Shown piece after piece: positions 19,673-28,947 of a DNA stretch of 64,000 nucleotides. The DNA comes from Thermomicrobiales bacterium (GTDB lineage: Bacteria > Chloroflexota > Chloroflexia > Thermomicrobiales > CFX8): the NCBI GenBank assembly GCA_037045155.1, contig JBAOIG010000003.1, positions 1,362,632 through 1,426,631 on the forward strand, in the 5' to 3' direction. Within the stretch, counting starts at the first letter, position 1. Every line of letters starts with the position of its first letter. Both the position numbers and the translations under genes were made by a program. The notes beneath the pieces are model-generated. The model was not told the origin of the DNA. It saw only the letters and a program-made list of their open reading frames with translations, and did no database searches.

Positions 19673-21654
19673 GTGAGCAACGGGAACCTGAGCTGGGTCA
19701 CGAACTTCATCTGGGGGATCGCCGACGACGTCCTGCGCGACGTCTACGTGCGCGGCAAGTACCGCGACGTGATCCTGCCGATGGTGGTGATCCGGCGGCT
19801 CGACGCGGTGCTGGAGCCGACCAAGCCGGCCGTGCTGGAGATGAAGAAGTCACTCGACGCGGCCGGGTTCGTCAACCAGGATTCCGCCCTTCGCACGGCA
19901 GCCGGCCAGGCGTTCTACAACACGTCGCCGTTCCTGCTGCGCGACCTCCGTTCCCGCGCTCGCATCCAGCAACTGCGCGCCGACTTCGAGGCATACCTGG
20001 ATGGCTTCTCGCCGAACGTCCAGGAGATCCTCGACAAGTTCAAGTTCCGCAACCAGATTCAGACGCTGATTGACGCCGAGGTGTTGGGCGCGCTGATCGA
20101 GAAGTTCCTCGACCACTCGATCAACGTCGCGCCGACACCGGTCTTCGCCAGCGACGGCACGGTCCGGCTGCCGGGGCTGGACAACCACGCGATGGGCACC
20201 ATCTTCGAGGAGCTGATCCGGCGCTTCAACGAGGAAAACAACGAGGAGGCCGGCGAGCACTTCACCCCGCGCGATGTCGTCCGGCTGATGGCCGACCTCA
20301 TCTTCCTGCCGGTTGCCGAGCAGATCGAGTCCGGCACCTACCTCGTCTACGACGGAGCGTGCGGGACCGGCGGGATGCTGACCGTCGCCGAGGAGCGGCT
20401 GGCCGAGCTGGCCGATGAGCACGACAAGGAAGTCTCGATCCACCTGTTCGGGCAGGAGATCAACCCGGAGACGTTCGCGATCTCGAAGGCCGACCTGCTG
20501 ATCAAGGGCGAGGGGGAGGAGGCCGAGAACTTCCGCTTCGGCTCGACCCTCTCGCAGGACGGCTTCCCGTCACACGAGTTCGACTTCATGCTCTCCAACC
20601 CGCCCTATGGCAAGAGCTGGAAGACCGATCTGGAGAAGATGGGCGGCAAGAGCGGCCTCAACGACCCGCGCTTCGTCGTCCACCACGCTGGCGACCCGGA
20701 GCACAGCCTCGTCACCCGCACGAGCGACGGCCAGATGATGTTCCTGGCCAACATGCTGTCGAAGATGAAGCACAACACGCCGCTCGGCAGCCGCATCGCC
20801 GAGGTGCACAACGGCTCGGCGCTCTTCACCGGCGACGCCGGACAGGGCGAGAGCAACATCCGCCGCTGGATCATCGAGAACGACTGGCTGGAGGCGATCG
20901 TCGCGCTGCCGCTGAACATCTTCTATAACACCGGCATCGCCACCTACATCTGGGTGCTGAGCAACCGCAAGCCGGCCCACCGGCGCGGCAAGGCGCAGCT
21001 GATCGACGCGACCGGCTGGCGCCAGCCACTGCGCAAGAACCTGGGCAAGAAGAACTGCGAGCTCTCCGCCGACGACATCCGGCGTATCGTCGATCGCTAC
21101 CTGGCGTTCGAGGAAGACGAGCAGTCGAAGATCTTCCCGAACGAGGCGTTCGGCTACTGGAAGGTGACGGTCGAACGCCCGCTGCGGCTGCGCGGCATCG
21201 ACCCCGGCCGCGCCTACAGCGCCAAGGAGATCCGCGAGCTGAAGGAGACGGCCGAGCGGGCCGAGGACGCGCCGCCGGTCATCCGCAAGGTGCTGGCGCG
21301 CGGGAACGCCGCCCGATCCGCTCCACGGTCGCTTCGAGGCCGTCATCAACGGCCGGCCGGCGATCGTCGAGTACGAGCCGGACAGCGACCTGCGCGACAC
21401 CGAGCAGGTGCCGCTGCTGGAGGAGGGCGGCATCGACGCCTTCATCGCGCGCGAGGTCCTGCCGTTCGCGCCCGACGCCTGGGTCGTGCCGGACGCGACG
21501 AAGGTGGGCTACGAGATCTCGTTCACGCGCTACTTCTACAAGCCCCAGCCGCTGCGGACGCTGGCCGAGATCCGCGCCGACATCGAGGCGCTGGAGCGCG
21601 AGACGGACGGGCTTGCTCGACCAGGTGCTGGTGACAGTCGGAGACGGGCGATGA
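19673..21654 (+). CDS. hsdM: type I restriction-modification DNA methyltransferase HsdM (frameshift near the C-terminus)
   Basis: This N6-adenine methyltransferase subunit has an N-terminal helical HsdM_N domain (LSWVTNFIWGIADDVLRD, YRDVILPMVVIRRLD), the hinge GEHFTPRDVVRLM, AdoMet motif I DGACGTGGM (about residue 226) and catalytic SNPPYGKSW (about 309). The frame breaks near 21305. The continuation GTPPDPLHGRFEAV runs in another frame, and a second 1-base slip near 21615 restores LLDQVLVTVGDGR and a stop overlapping hsdS by ATGA. GTG 19673 is preferred: GGGGGGTGG sits just before it and the family N-terminus begins there. It methylates DNA with HsdS and joins HsdR for cleavage. Confidence 0.9.
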
Positions 21655-23143
21655 GCCTGGAGCTGCGATCCGTATCCTGAGTACGATGCGCGATGACGAG
21701 CCATGGCCGCGATCGCGCACGCTCACCGGCGCACTCGAGAAGCTGACAGTTCGTGATCGAGCAGTTTGCTCGGCGGGACCGACGACCGAATTGCACGCAA
21801 CCGGATACTGAGACGGTGATATCGCTGTCGGTACGACAGCCTCGAGCTGTTAGCCGACCTCAACGCGCTTCACGATCAAGCGCAATCAGCCTGTCGATCG
21901 AGCGGCTGGCATCGTGTACAAGCGTCAGTCGTTCCCGGATGGTAGCGTAGTCTACGAATCGCGAGCGCCAGTTGGCAAGGTCGCCATAGCGGCGCGCTGG
22001 AGCTGGGCTCATTAGCCCAGGCTGTAAAGCGATCGTTCCGCGACCGATCGACGATAGTTGACACGCCTATGCTGACTATTCACTGTTGCGGTCCGCGATG
22101 CAGGCAGCACTATCGGAGTCGATCTCGAACGGACTCGGCACTGGATCAGCCGAGCTATCAATCGACTCTACTGAGTCGAGCGCTACCAAACGATTCCTGT
22201 GCCCTCCGCCCATCCGAACAGGTGCACCATAGCTGGCTTCCTGACGCACCATGTGACGCCGAATCCACCCGCCTCATCCGCGCCAAGCGCCGCCAGATCG
22301 AGCTGCTGAACGAGCAGAAGCAGGCGATCATCCACCAGGCGGTGACGCGCGGCCTCGACCCGGCACGTGCCGCTCAAGCCGTCGGGCATCGACTGGCTCG
22401 GCGACGTGCCGGCGCATTGGTACACGCATACACCTCGGCAAGATGCGTCGACGTCGAAGCGAATTACCGGTCGCTCATCTTGTCCCGTACTAACGGAACG
22501 CCCGATAGTCCAGTGGGACCGCGTGAACACCGTCGGATCATGCCGATGATGGACATCGAGCCGCGTGAGTACGACCGATATACGACTCCAAGACGGTGAT
22601 CTGCTCGTGGTGTGAAGGTGGGGAAGTCAGCCGCTCATGCGTTCTGGAATGGGTCGTTGCCCGTCTGTGGCTCTCAGCAAGGCGTTACATCGCTGTGATG
22701 CGCCCAGCAACACACTGCAGCGCGACGTAGGCGCGATCTCCTGTATCACTTGAGTCCGGATGATAGCGATAGCGTGGAGTGTTCTCTCGGTACGGAAGTG
22801 AAAACACCGATCTTGCAGACACCTGACCGATATGAGAAGCTCCGACGGTACCGGATGGTTTGTCCTCCGGTACAAAGAGCAGATGCGACATCGCTGAGTA
22901 CCTGGATACCGAAACCGAAACGCATCGACTGATGCAGTCGATCGCCGTATCGAACGAGAGATCGACCTCATCCGCGAGTACCGCACGCGGTTGATCGCCG
23001 ATGTCGTGACTGGCAAGCTGGACGTACGCGGGATTGAACTGTCGGAGGGCGACGCGGCGTGGGACGAGGACGACGAGCTCGACGAACCCGATGACGGCGA
23101 CGAGACGCTGGACGACGCGGAGGGCGAAGGGGGGTTCGAATGA
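21651..23143 (+). pseudogene. hsdS: type I restriction specificity subunit HsdS, heavily frameshifted
   Basis: Fragments of HsdS are recognisable in several frames: the start MSLELR followed by PYPEYDA one base out of frame; the central conserved block RRQIELLNEQKQAII with VTRGLD and PSGIDWLGDVPAHW near 22290-22420; DIAEYLDTET near 22890; and an intact C-terminus REIDLIREYRTRLIADV onward with an acidic tail to the stop at 23141. The expected size is about 497 aa. The two target-recognition stretches between the blocks cannot be followed, and GC there is lower than in hsdM or hsdR. Either the gene is decayed or the consensus mixes variants. The stop overlaps the DUF433 start (ATGA). Confidence 0.8.
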
Positions 23144-23364
23144 GCGAGCTGGGACGCATCACGGTCGCGCCGGGGCAGGCCGGCGGGAGGCCCTGCATCC
23201 GCGGGACGCGCGTGCGAGTGAAGGATGTCCTGGAGCTGCTGGCGGCCGGGGCGAGCCGTGAGGAGATCATCGAGGACTACCCGTACCTGGAGCCGGGCGA
23301 CATCACGGCCGCGCTCGAATTCGCCGCCCAACAGGCCGACCACCCGGTCCTGCGCGTCGCCTGA
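23140..23364 (+). CDS. DUF433 antitoxin-like protein
   Basis: This 74-aa winged-helix-like DUF433 protein has GRPCIRGTRVRVKDVLELL and the typical IIEDYPYLEPGDITAAL. DUF433 proteins are generally encoded next to DUF5615 PIN-like proteins and are taken as antitoxins or DNA-binding partners. It overlaps hsdS upstream and the next gene downstream by four and one bases respectively. Its place inside a type I R-M operon is the notable point. Confidence 0.9.
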   Translation: MSELGRITVAPGQAGGRPCIRGTRVRVKDVLELLAAGASREEIIEDYPYLEPGDITAALEFAAQQADHPVLRVA

Positions 23365-23693
23365 TGCGCTTTCTGGTCGACGCGCAGCTCCCGCCGGCCC
23401 TGGCGCGGTGGCTGGCGGAACGTGGCCATGACGGCGAGCACGTCGCGGACGTCGGGCTGCTCTTGGCGACCGACCAGGAGATCTGGGACTACGCGCGCAG
23501 CGTCGGAGCGGCCGTGGTGACGAAGGACGAGGATTTCGCCCTCCGTCGGGGGCTGGCGTCGGATGGTCCGGCCGTCGTCTGGGTCCGGCGCGGCAACACG
23601 ACGCGACGCGAGCTGCTGGCGTGGTTCGAGCCGCTGTTGCCGGCCATCCTGGCGGCGCTCGCCGACGGAGAAGCACTGATCGAGATTGTCTGA
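23364..23693 (+). CDS. DUF5615 PIN-like protein (probable toxin partner of DUF433)
   Basis: This 109-aa protein starts MRFLVDAQLPPALARWL, the DUF5615 signature with the first acidic residue. It carries ATDQEIWDYARSVGAAVVTKDEDF with the later acidic residues of the PIN-like fold, then VVWVRRGN. Related proteins are Mut7-C/PIN-like presumed nucleases. The start overlaps the DUF433 stop by one base, and hsdR begins 8 bases after its stop. Action as a toxin RNase is inference from the family; a direct role in R-M control is possible. Confidence 0.88.
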   Translation: MRFLVDAQLPPALARWLAERGHDGEHVADVGLLLATDQEIWDYARSVGAAVVTKDEDFALRRGLASDGPAVVWVRRGNTTRRELLAWFEPLLPAILAALADGEALIEIV

Positions 23694-23701
23694 GGACGAC
23701 G

Positions 23702-26695
23702 ATGCCGACCGACACCACCGAGCACGGGCTTGAGGATCTGATTGTCGCGACGATGACTGGCCACCGAACGACCGCGGAATCGGGCGGGCTGAACGACGAA
23801 CGGCCGGCCTACGGCGGCGCGGGTTACATGCTGGGACACTCGGCCGACTACGACCGCGCCCACGCCGTCGACCTGGACAAGCTGCTGGCGTTCCTGCGCC
23901 CGACCCAGCCGGCCGTCTACGACCGGCTCGACCTCGCCGAGGACACGCCGTCGCGCGGGAAGTTTCTGGGGCGGTTGCAGGGCGAGATCGAGCGGCGCGG
24001 GGTTATCGACGTGCTGCGCAAGGGCATCGACGACCGCTCGGCGCACATCGACCTGTTCTACGGAACGCCCTCGCCGGGCAACGAGTCGGCCGCCGCGCGC
24101 TACGCGGCCAACATCTTCAGCGTCACCCGCCAGCTGCGCTACAGCGCCGACGAGACGCAGCTGGCGCTCGACCTCGTCCTGTTCATCAACGGGCTGCCGG
24201 TCGCCACGTTCGAATTGAAGAACAGCCTCACCAAGCAGACCGTCACCGACGCCGTCGAGCAGTACAAGCGCGACCGCGACCCGCGCGAGCTGCTGTTTCA
24301 CCTCGGGCGCTGCCTGGCCCACTTCGCGGTAGACGACAGCCAGGTTCAGTTCACGACCGAGCTGCGCGGCGAAAGCTCGTGGTTCCTGCCGTTCGACAAG
24401 GGCTACGACGACGGCGCCGGCAACCCGCCGAATCCGAGCGGGCTCAAGACCGACTACCTCTGGCGCGAGATCCTCACCCGCGACGGCCTGACCGACATCA
24501 TCGAGAACTACGCCCAGATCGTCGCGGAGAAGGACGACCGCTCCCGGCGCAAGTCGCGCAGGCAGATCTTCCCGCGCTACCACCAGCTCGACGTCGTGCG
24601 GAAGCTGCTGGCCGATGTGTCGGCGCGGGGAGCGGGGCGGCGCTACCTGATCCAGCACTCGGCCGGCAGCGGCAAGAGCAACTCGATCGCCTGGCTCGTC
24701 CATCAGATGGTCGGCCTGCAGCGCGATGGTGGTGAGGTCTTCGACTCCATCATCGTCGTCACCGACCGGCGGGTGCTCGACAAGCAGATCCGCGACACGA
24801 TCAGGCAGTTCGCGCAGGTTGGCAACACCGTCGGCCACGCCGAACAATCCGGCGATCTGCGCCGCTTCATCAGCAGCGGCAAGAAGATCATCATCACCAC
24901 GATCCAGAAGTTCCCCTTCATCCTCGACGAGATCGGCGACGAACACAGCGGCCGTCGGTTCGCCATCGTCATCGACGAGGCGCACTCCAGCCAGGGCGGT
25001 CGCACAGCAGCCCAGATGCATCGCGCGCTGGCGGGTGTGACCGCTGAGGATGATGACACCTACGAAGACCAGATCAACCGCATCATGGAGACGCGCAAGA
25101 TGCTGCCGAACGCCAGCTATTTCGCGTTCACGGCAACGCCGAAGAACAAGACACTGGAGATCTTTGGCGAGCGCGACAACGCCAGCGGTATCGTCAAGCC
25201 ACGTCCGTTCCACAGCTACACGATGAAGCAGGCCATTCAGGAAGGGTTCATCCTCGACGTCCTCAAGAACTACACGCCCGTCCAGAGCTACTATCGCCTG
25301 ATGAAGACGGTCGAGGACGACCCGGAGTACGACGTTCGCAAGGCGAAGAAGAAGTTACGCCGTTACGTCGAATCGCACGATCGGGCCATCCGCAGCAAGG
25401 CCGAGATCATGGTCGACCACTTCCACGAGCAGGTCATCGACCGACGAAAGATCGGCGGAGCGGCTCGGGCAATGGTCGTCACCGGCAGCATCGAGCGGGC
25501 AATCGACTACTACATGGCGTTCACCGACTACCTTCGCGAGCGTAAGAGCCCATACCGGGCGATCGTCGCCTTCTCAGGTGAGCCGGAATATCAGGGCGAG
25601 AAGGTCACCGAGGCGTCGCTCAACGGGTTCCCGAGTAGCAAGATCGAGGAGCGGATTCGTGAGGATCCGTACCGCTTCCTGATCTGCGCCGACAAGTTCC
25701 AGACCGGCTACGACGAGCCGCTGCTGCACACGATGTACGTCGATAAGCCGCTATCCGGTGTCAAGGCGGTCCAGACCCTCTCGCGGCTGAACCGCGCGCA
25801 CCCGCAGAAGCACGACACGTTCGTGCTGGACTTCCAGAACAACGCCGACATGATTCGCGCCTCGTTCGAGCCGTACTACCGCACGACGATCCTTAGCGAG
25901 GAGACCGACCCGAACAAGCTCCACGACCTCAAGGCCGACCTGGACGGCTATCAGGTCTACGAACAGGGGCAGGTCGACGCGCTGGTCGAGCGCTACCTCG
26001 GCGGCGCAGACCGCGACAAGCTCGACCCGATCCTCGACACCTGCGTGGCGACCTACAATGAGGAACTGGACGAGGACGGCCAGGTCGACTTCAAGGCCAA
26101 GGCCAAGGCGTTCCCACGGACCTACGAGTTCCTGTCGTCGATCCTGCCCTATTCCAACGTCGGCTGGGAGAAGCTGTCGATCTTCCTGAACTTTCTGACG
26201 CCGAAGCTGCCGGCCCCGAAGGAGGACGACCTCTCAAAGGGCATCCTCGAAGCGATCGACATGGACAGCTACCGCGTCGAGGTTCGCTCAGCGCTGGCGA
26301 TTGCGCTGGCCGACGCAGACGGCCCCATTGGGCCAGTGCCGATGTCAGTGGGCGGTTATGTTCCCGAGCCGGAGATTGAGCCGCTCAGCAGCATCATCAA
26401 GACGTTCAACGACCTGTTCGGCAATATCGAATGGCACGACGACGACAAGATTCGCTACCTGATTGCCGAGGAGATCCCGCGCAAGGTCGCCGCCAATCGA
26501 GCGTATCAAAACGCAATAAGAAACTCCGACAAGCAGAACGCAGAGATTGAGCACGAGAAGGCGCTAAAGGGCGTTATCACTGACCTGATGTCAGATCATC
26601 TCGAACTGTTCAAGCAGTTTCAGGACAATCAGGCGTTCCGCAAGTGGCTCAGGGACACCGTCTTCGCCGCGACGTATACCGGGCCGCCATCCTAG
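23702..26695 (+). CDS. hsdR: type I restriction endonuclease subunit HsdR
   Basis: This 997-aa motor-nuclease subunit has an N-terminal RecB-like nuclease (LVLFINGLPVATFELKN, about residues 158-174, with KQTVTDAVEQYK) and helicase Walker A in HSAGSGKSNS (about residue 319). DEAH follows in IVIDEAHSSQGG (about 423), then AFTATPKNK and motifs V-VI in FQTGYDEPLL and LSRLNRAHP. It translocates DNA and cuts away from the site with HsdM and HsdS. The ATG at 23702 lies 8 bases past DUF5615. The frame is open upstream but only within the DUF5615 gene. No interruption is seen. Confidence 0.95.
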   Translation: MPTDTTEHGLEDLIVATMTGHRTTAESGGLNDERPAYGGAGYMLGHSADYDRAHAVDLDKLLAFLRPTQPAVYDRLDLAEDTPSRGKFLGRLQGEIERRGVIDVLRKGIDDRSAHIDLFYGTPSPGNESAAARYAANIFSVTRQLRYSADETQLALDLVLFINGLPVATFELKNSLTKQTVTDAVEQYKRDRDPRELLFHLGRCLAHFAVDDSQVQFTTELRGESSWFLPFDKGYDDGAGNPPNPSGLKTDYLWREILTRDGLTDIIENYAQIVAEKDDRSRRKSRRQIFPRYHQLDVVRKLLADVSARGAGRRYLIQHSAGSGKSNSIAWLVHQMVGLQRDGGEVFDSIIVVTDRRVLDKQIRDTIRQFAQVGNTVGHAEQSGDLRRFISSGKKIIITTIQKFPFILDEIGDEHSGRRFAIVIDEAHSSQGGRTAAQMHRALAGVTAEDDDTYEDQINRIMETRKMLPNASYFAFTATPKNKTLEIFGERDNASGIVKPRPFHSYTMKQAIQEGFILDVLKNYTPVQSYYRLMKTVEDDPEYDVRKAKKKLRRYVESHDRAIRSKAEIMVDHFHEQVIDRRKIGGAARAMVVTGSIERAIDYYMAFTDYLRERKSPYRAIVAFSGEPEYQGEKVTEASLNGFPSSKIEERIREDPYRFLICADKFQTGYDEPLLHTMYVDKPLSGVKAVQTLSRLNRAHPQKHDTFVLDFQNNADMIRASFEPYYRTTILSEETDPNKLHDLKADLDGYQVYEQGQVDALVERYLGGADRDKLDPILDTCVATYNEELDEDGQVDFKAKAKAFPRTYEFLSSILPYSNVGWEKLSIFLNFLTPKLPAPKEDDLSKGILEAIDMDSYRVEVRSALAIALADADGPIGPVPMSVGGYVPEPEIEPLSSIIKTFNDLFGNIEWHDDDKIRYLIAEEIPRKVAANRAYQNAIRNSDKQNAEIEHEKALKGVITDLMSDHLELFKQFQDNQAFRKWLRDTVFAATYTGPPS

Positions 26696-26851
26696 AGGCC
26701 GACGCCTGCATCGCGACCCGCCGACGGATACGGCTCACCTGAGCTGGCTCGTCGATATCCTGCGGGACAGCGACTGGCCCCGCGTAGGCCCTCTCCAGGG
26801 CGCCGGCCAGGCCAGAGGCGCTGTCCCTACGGGCCGGTTGCTCGCTCGTCT

Positions 26852-26876
26852 CCCCTCTCCCAGGGTTGGGAGAGGG
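26852..26876. terminator. hairpin between convergent hsdR and CHAT genes
   Basis: CCCCTCTCCCA, a 3-base loop and TGGGAGAGGGG form the same stem as the hairpin after pdhC. It sits in the 208-base gap between two convergent genes, where a bidirectional terminator is expected. No T-run. Confidence 0.5.
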
Positions 26877-26903
26877 GCGGGGGGTGAGGGCCGTCCCCCC
26901 GGC

Positions 26904-28928
26904 TCACTCCATCGTCGCGCCCGGGTCGCCGTACACGAGGAAGGCGAGCCAGGTGGCGTCGCCGAGGGTCTTGGCGGCGGCGCGGGCGGTGGTGGTGGCT
27001 GCGCCGAGGGTGGCGCCGGCCAGCAGGGCGTCGTAGAAGGCGCGAGCGAACGCGGTGGCCGGCTTCTCGTGGACCGACCAGGAGGCGCCGACGAACGCGC
27101 CGGCCCCGGCGGCCCAGAACGCGGCCGGCCAGCCACCCAGCCGCGTCAGGCTGGATCCCTCGCGGCCCGACTGGCAGGCGTTCAGGAAGACGAGCGGCGA
27201 CCGCGCGCTCAGGTTCGCGGTCTGCTGGACGGTCAGCGCGTCGATCGCGACCGGCTGGATGCCGTGGCGGACGGTCTGGCGGTCGCCGATGATCAGCCGG
27301 GCGTCGTCGGCCCTGGCCGGGTCGGTCTGGCCGTGGCAGGCGATGTGGAGCACGTCGAACGCGCCGGCCTGGAGCGCCAGCAGCGCGTCCTTTTCGGTTG
27401 CGTCAATCTTTGCCGGGTGGATGCCGCGGCCTGGCAGTGTCGTCGCCAGGTAGCTCACGTCCTCGGAGAGCGTCGCTTGCGTCTTGTTCGGATATTCGCC
27501 GGCGAGATAGGCCCAGGCGGCTTTGCCGATCTTCCGTGGGCGCATCGTGCCGCCGAGGTTGCGCACCAGCCCGTATTCGCAGAGGTAGCGGTCGTCCACC
27601 TCGCCCGTATCCGGGTGGCGCAGGCGGACGAGCTCCCACGGGATCGACGGCTCGCGGGAGTAGACCTTGATGCCGTGGATGGCGTCGCGATGCTCCCAGA
27701 TGGCGCGGACGAAGACAGGGTCGAAGAGCTGGTCGGACATGTCGGTGCTGATCGCCCGTAGCTTGATGTCGAACACCGCGAAGTCGTCGTACGTCTCCAG
27801 CACCTGCGACTCGATGCGCGTGTAGATGCCGTCGACGTAGCCCTGCGCGGCCGTGCCGCCGGAGCCGGCCAGCCGCCCGAACGGCTTCGACTGGAACGGC
27901 GCATGGTCCAGCTTGAGCGCGTCGGACGAGACGGAGTAGGCGAAGACCAGTCCGTCGCCGAAGGGAAACTCGGTGATCAGGAGCACGAGGTAGTCGGCAT
28001 CTTGCGGGGCGGGGGGCTGGGCGGTCGTCTGCGCAGCCTGGCGGACGGCGCGCGGTCGTGACGCGGTGATCGTCACCGGGAAGGAGAGGGCGCCGAGGTC
28101 GGACATTCCCTGCTGGAACAGCACGTCGATCGTCGTTGCGCCAGCCACCCGGCCGGAGACGGCGAACGCGCCGAGGCTGGGGGCGTTGGGAGCCGGCGGC
28201 GAAAGCCGGAGCTGGTATGGCCCGTCGATCGACACCTTCGTCGCGTCGACCGAGAGGGTGGCGACGACGTCGGTGGTTGACGCAATCGTCACTTCTGGCA
28301 ATGCGGTCGGCAGCGGGGTGGCGCCCGCGGCAATCTCCAGCCGGATGTCGATGACTGCCTTCTTGCCGACCCCAAGCTTCCTCGGCGCGTCACCGGAGAG
28401 GATGACATCGAGCGATTCGGACGGGTCTGGAGCGGGGGTGGGGAGCGTGGCCGGCAGCTCGTCATCGATGCCCATCGCCGGGCCGAGGTCGGGCGCGATG
28501 GCGGCAGCCTCGGCAATATACGCCTCGAAACGCCCGGCGACCTGACCTTCCCAGCCGACCATCTCGCCGATCGCCGTGACCCGCCGGGCCGAGCGAAGCT
28601 GGATGATCCGCAGCGCCGATGGCTGGCGCGCCTCGGTGGGCGGGATGATGGTGGACTCCGGCTGCCCGGGTGGCGCTTCGATGCTGCGGTCGTCTTCATG
28701 CAGATCGAGCGCGATCGTCGCTGGCTGCGGGCCAGACCCGACCACCCGCCAGCGGAAGGCCGCAAGCTCGCGAGGGCGAAAGGCATAGAGCGCGCCTGCT
28801 TCCGGCCGGCGCAGGATTACCCAGTCTGGTGGATGCTCGGCAGCCTCAAGCTCGTCGACGATCTCATCGAGCGTCTGGCTGGCTTCGAAGAAGCGGAACG
28901 TCGCGCCGACGTGCCACTCGATCCGCAT
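26904..28928 (-). CDS. CHAT-domain (caspase-like) protease with an Ig-like middle region
   Basis: This 674-aa protein ends in a CHAT peptidase domain: the segment with DDRYLCEYGLVRN, then VLHIACHGQTD with catalytic His532 and LVFLNACQSGRE with catalytic Cys585, and a C-terminal IAF-like helix ending AFLVYGDPGA. The N-terminal 60 residues form a small alpha/beta unit (DWVILRRPEAGALYAF) reminiscent of half a CBS domain. Residues about 190-310 look like a beta-sandwich. CHAT proteases cleave partner proteins in bacterial cell-death systems. It is encoded 20 bases behind the lipase-like gene on the same strand, under one promoter, so the lipase is the obvious candidate partner or substrate. That link is inference. 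Confidence 0.9.
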   Translation of the reverse strand: MRIEWHVGATFRFFEASQTLDEIVDELEAAEHPPDWVILRRPEAGALYAFRPRELAAFRWRVVGSGPQPATIALDLHEDDRSIEAPPGQPESTIIPPTEARQPSALRIIQLRSARRVTAIGEMVGWEGQVAGRFEAYIAEAAAIAPDLGPAMGIDDELPATLPTPAPDPSESLDVILSGDAPRKLGVGKKAVIDIRLEIAAGATPLPTALPEVTIASTTDVVATLSVDATKVSIDGPYQLRLSPPAPNAPSLGAFAVSGRVAGATTIDVLFQQGMSDLGALSFPVTITASRPRAVRQAAQTTAQPPAPQDADYLVLLITEFPFGDGLVFAYSVSSDALKLDHAPFQSKPFGRLAGSGGTAAQGYVDGIYTRIESQVLETYDDFAVFDIKLRAISTDMSDQLFDPVFVRAIWEHRDAIHGIKVYSREPSIPWELVRLRHPDTGEVDDRYLCEYGLVRNLGGTMRPRKIGKAAWAYLAGEYPNKTQATLSEDVSYLATTLPGRGIHPAKIDATEKDALLALQAGAFDVLHIACHGQTDPARADDARLIIGDRQTVRHGIQPVAIDALTVQQTANLSARSPLVFLNACQSGREGSSLTRLGGWPAAFWAAGAGAFVGASWSVHEKPATAFARAFYDALLAGATLGAATTTARAAAKTLGDATWLAFLVYGDPGATME

Positions 28929-28947
28929 CTCACGCTCCTTCGCTTGC

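Noticed and set aside
21876..21965. Short HsdS-like phrase on the minus strand (SRSIDRLIAL)
   Set aside because: Too short to support an inverted hsdS fragment. Noted only because inversions are common at hsdS loci.
23489..25213. 574-codon frame antisense to hsdR
   Set aside because: Shadow frame with no recognisable domain. hsdR motifs lie on the plus strand.
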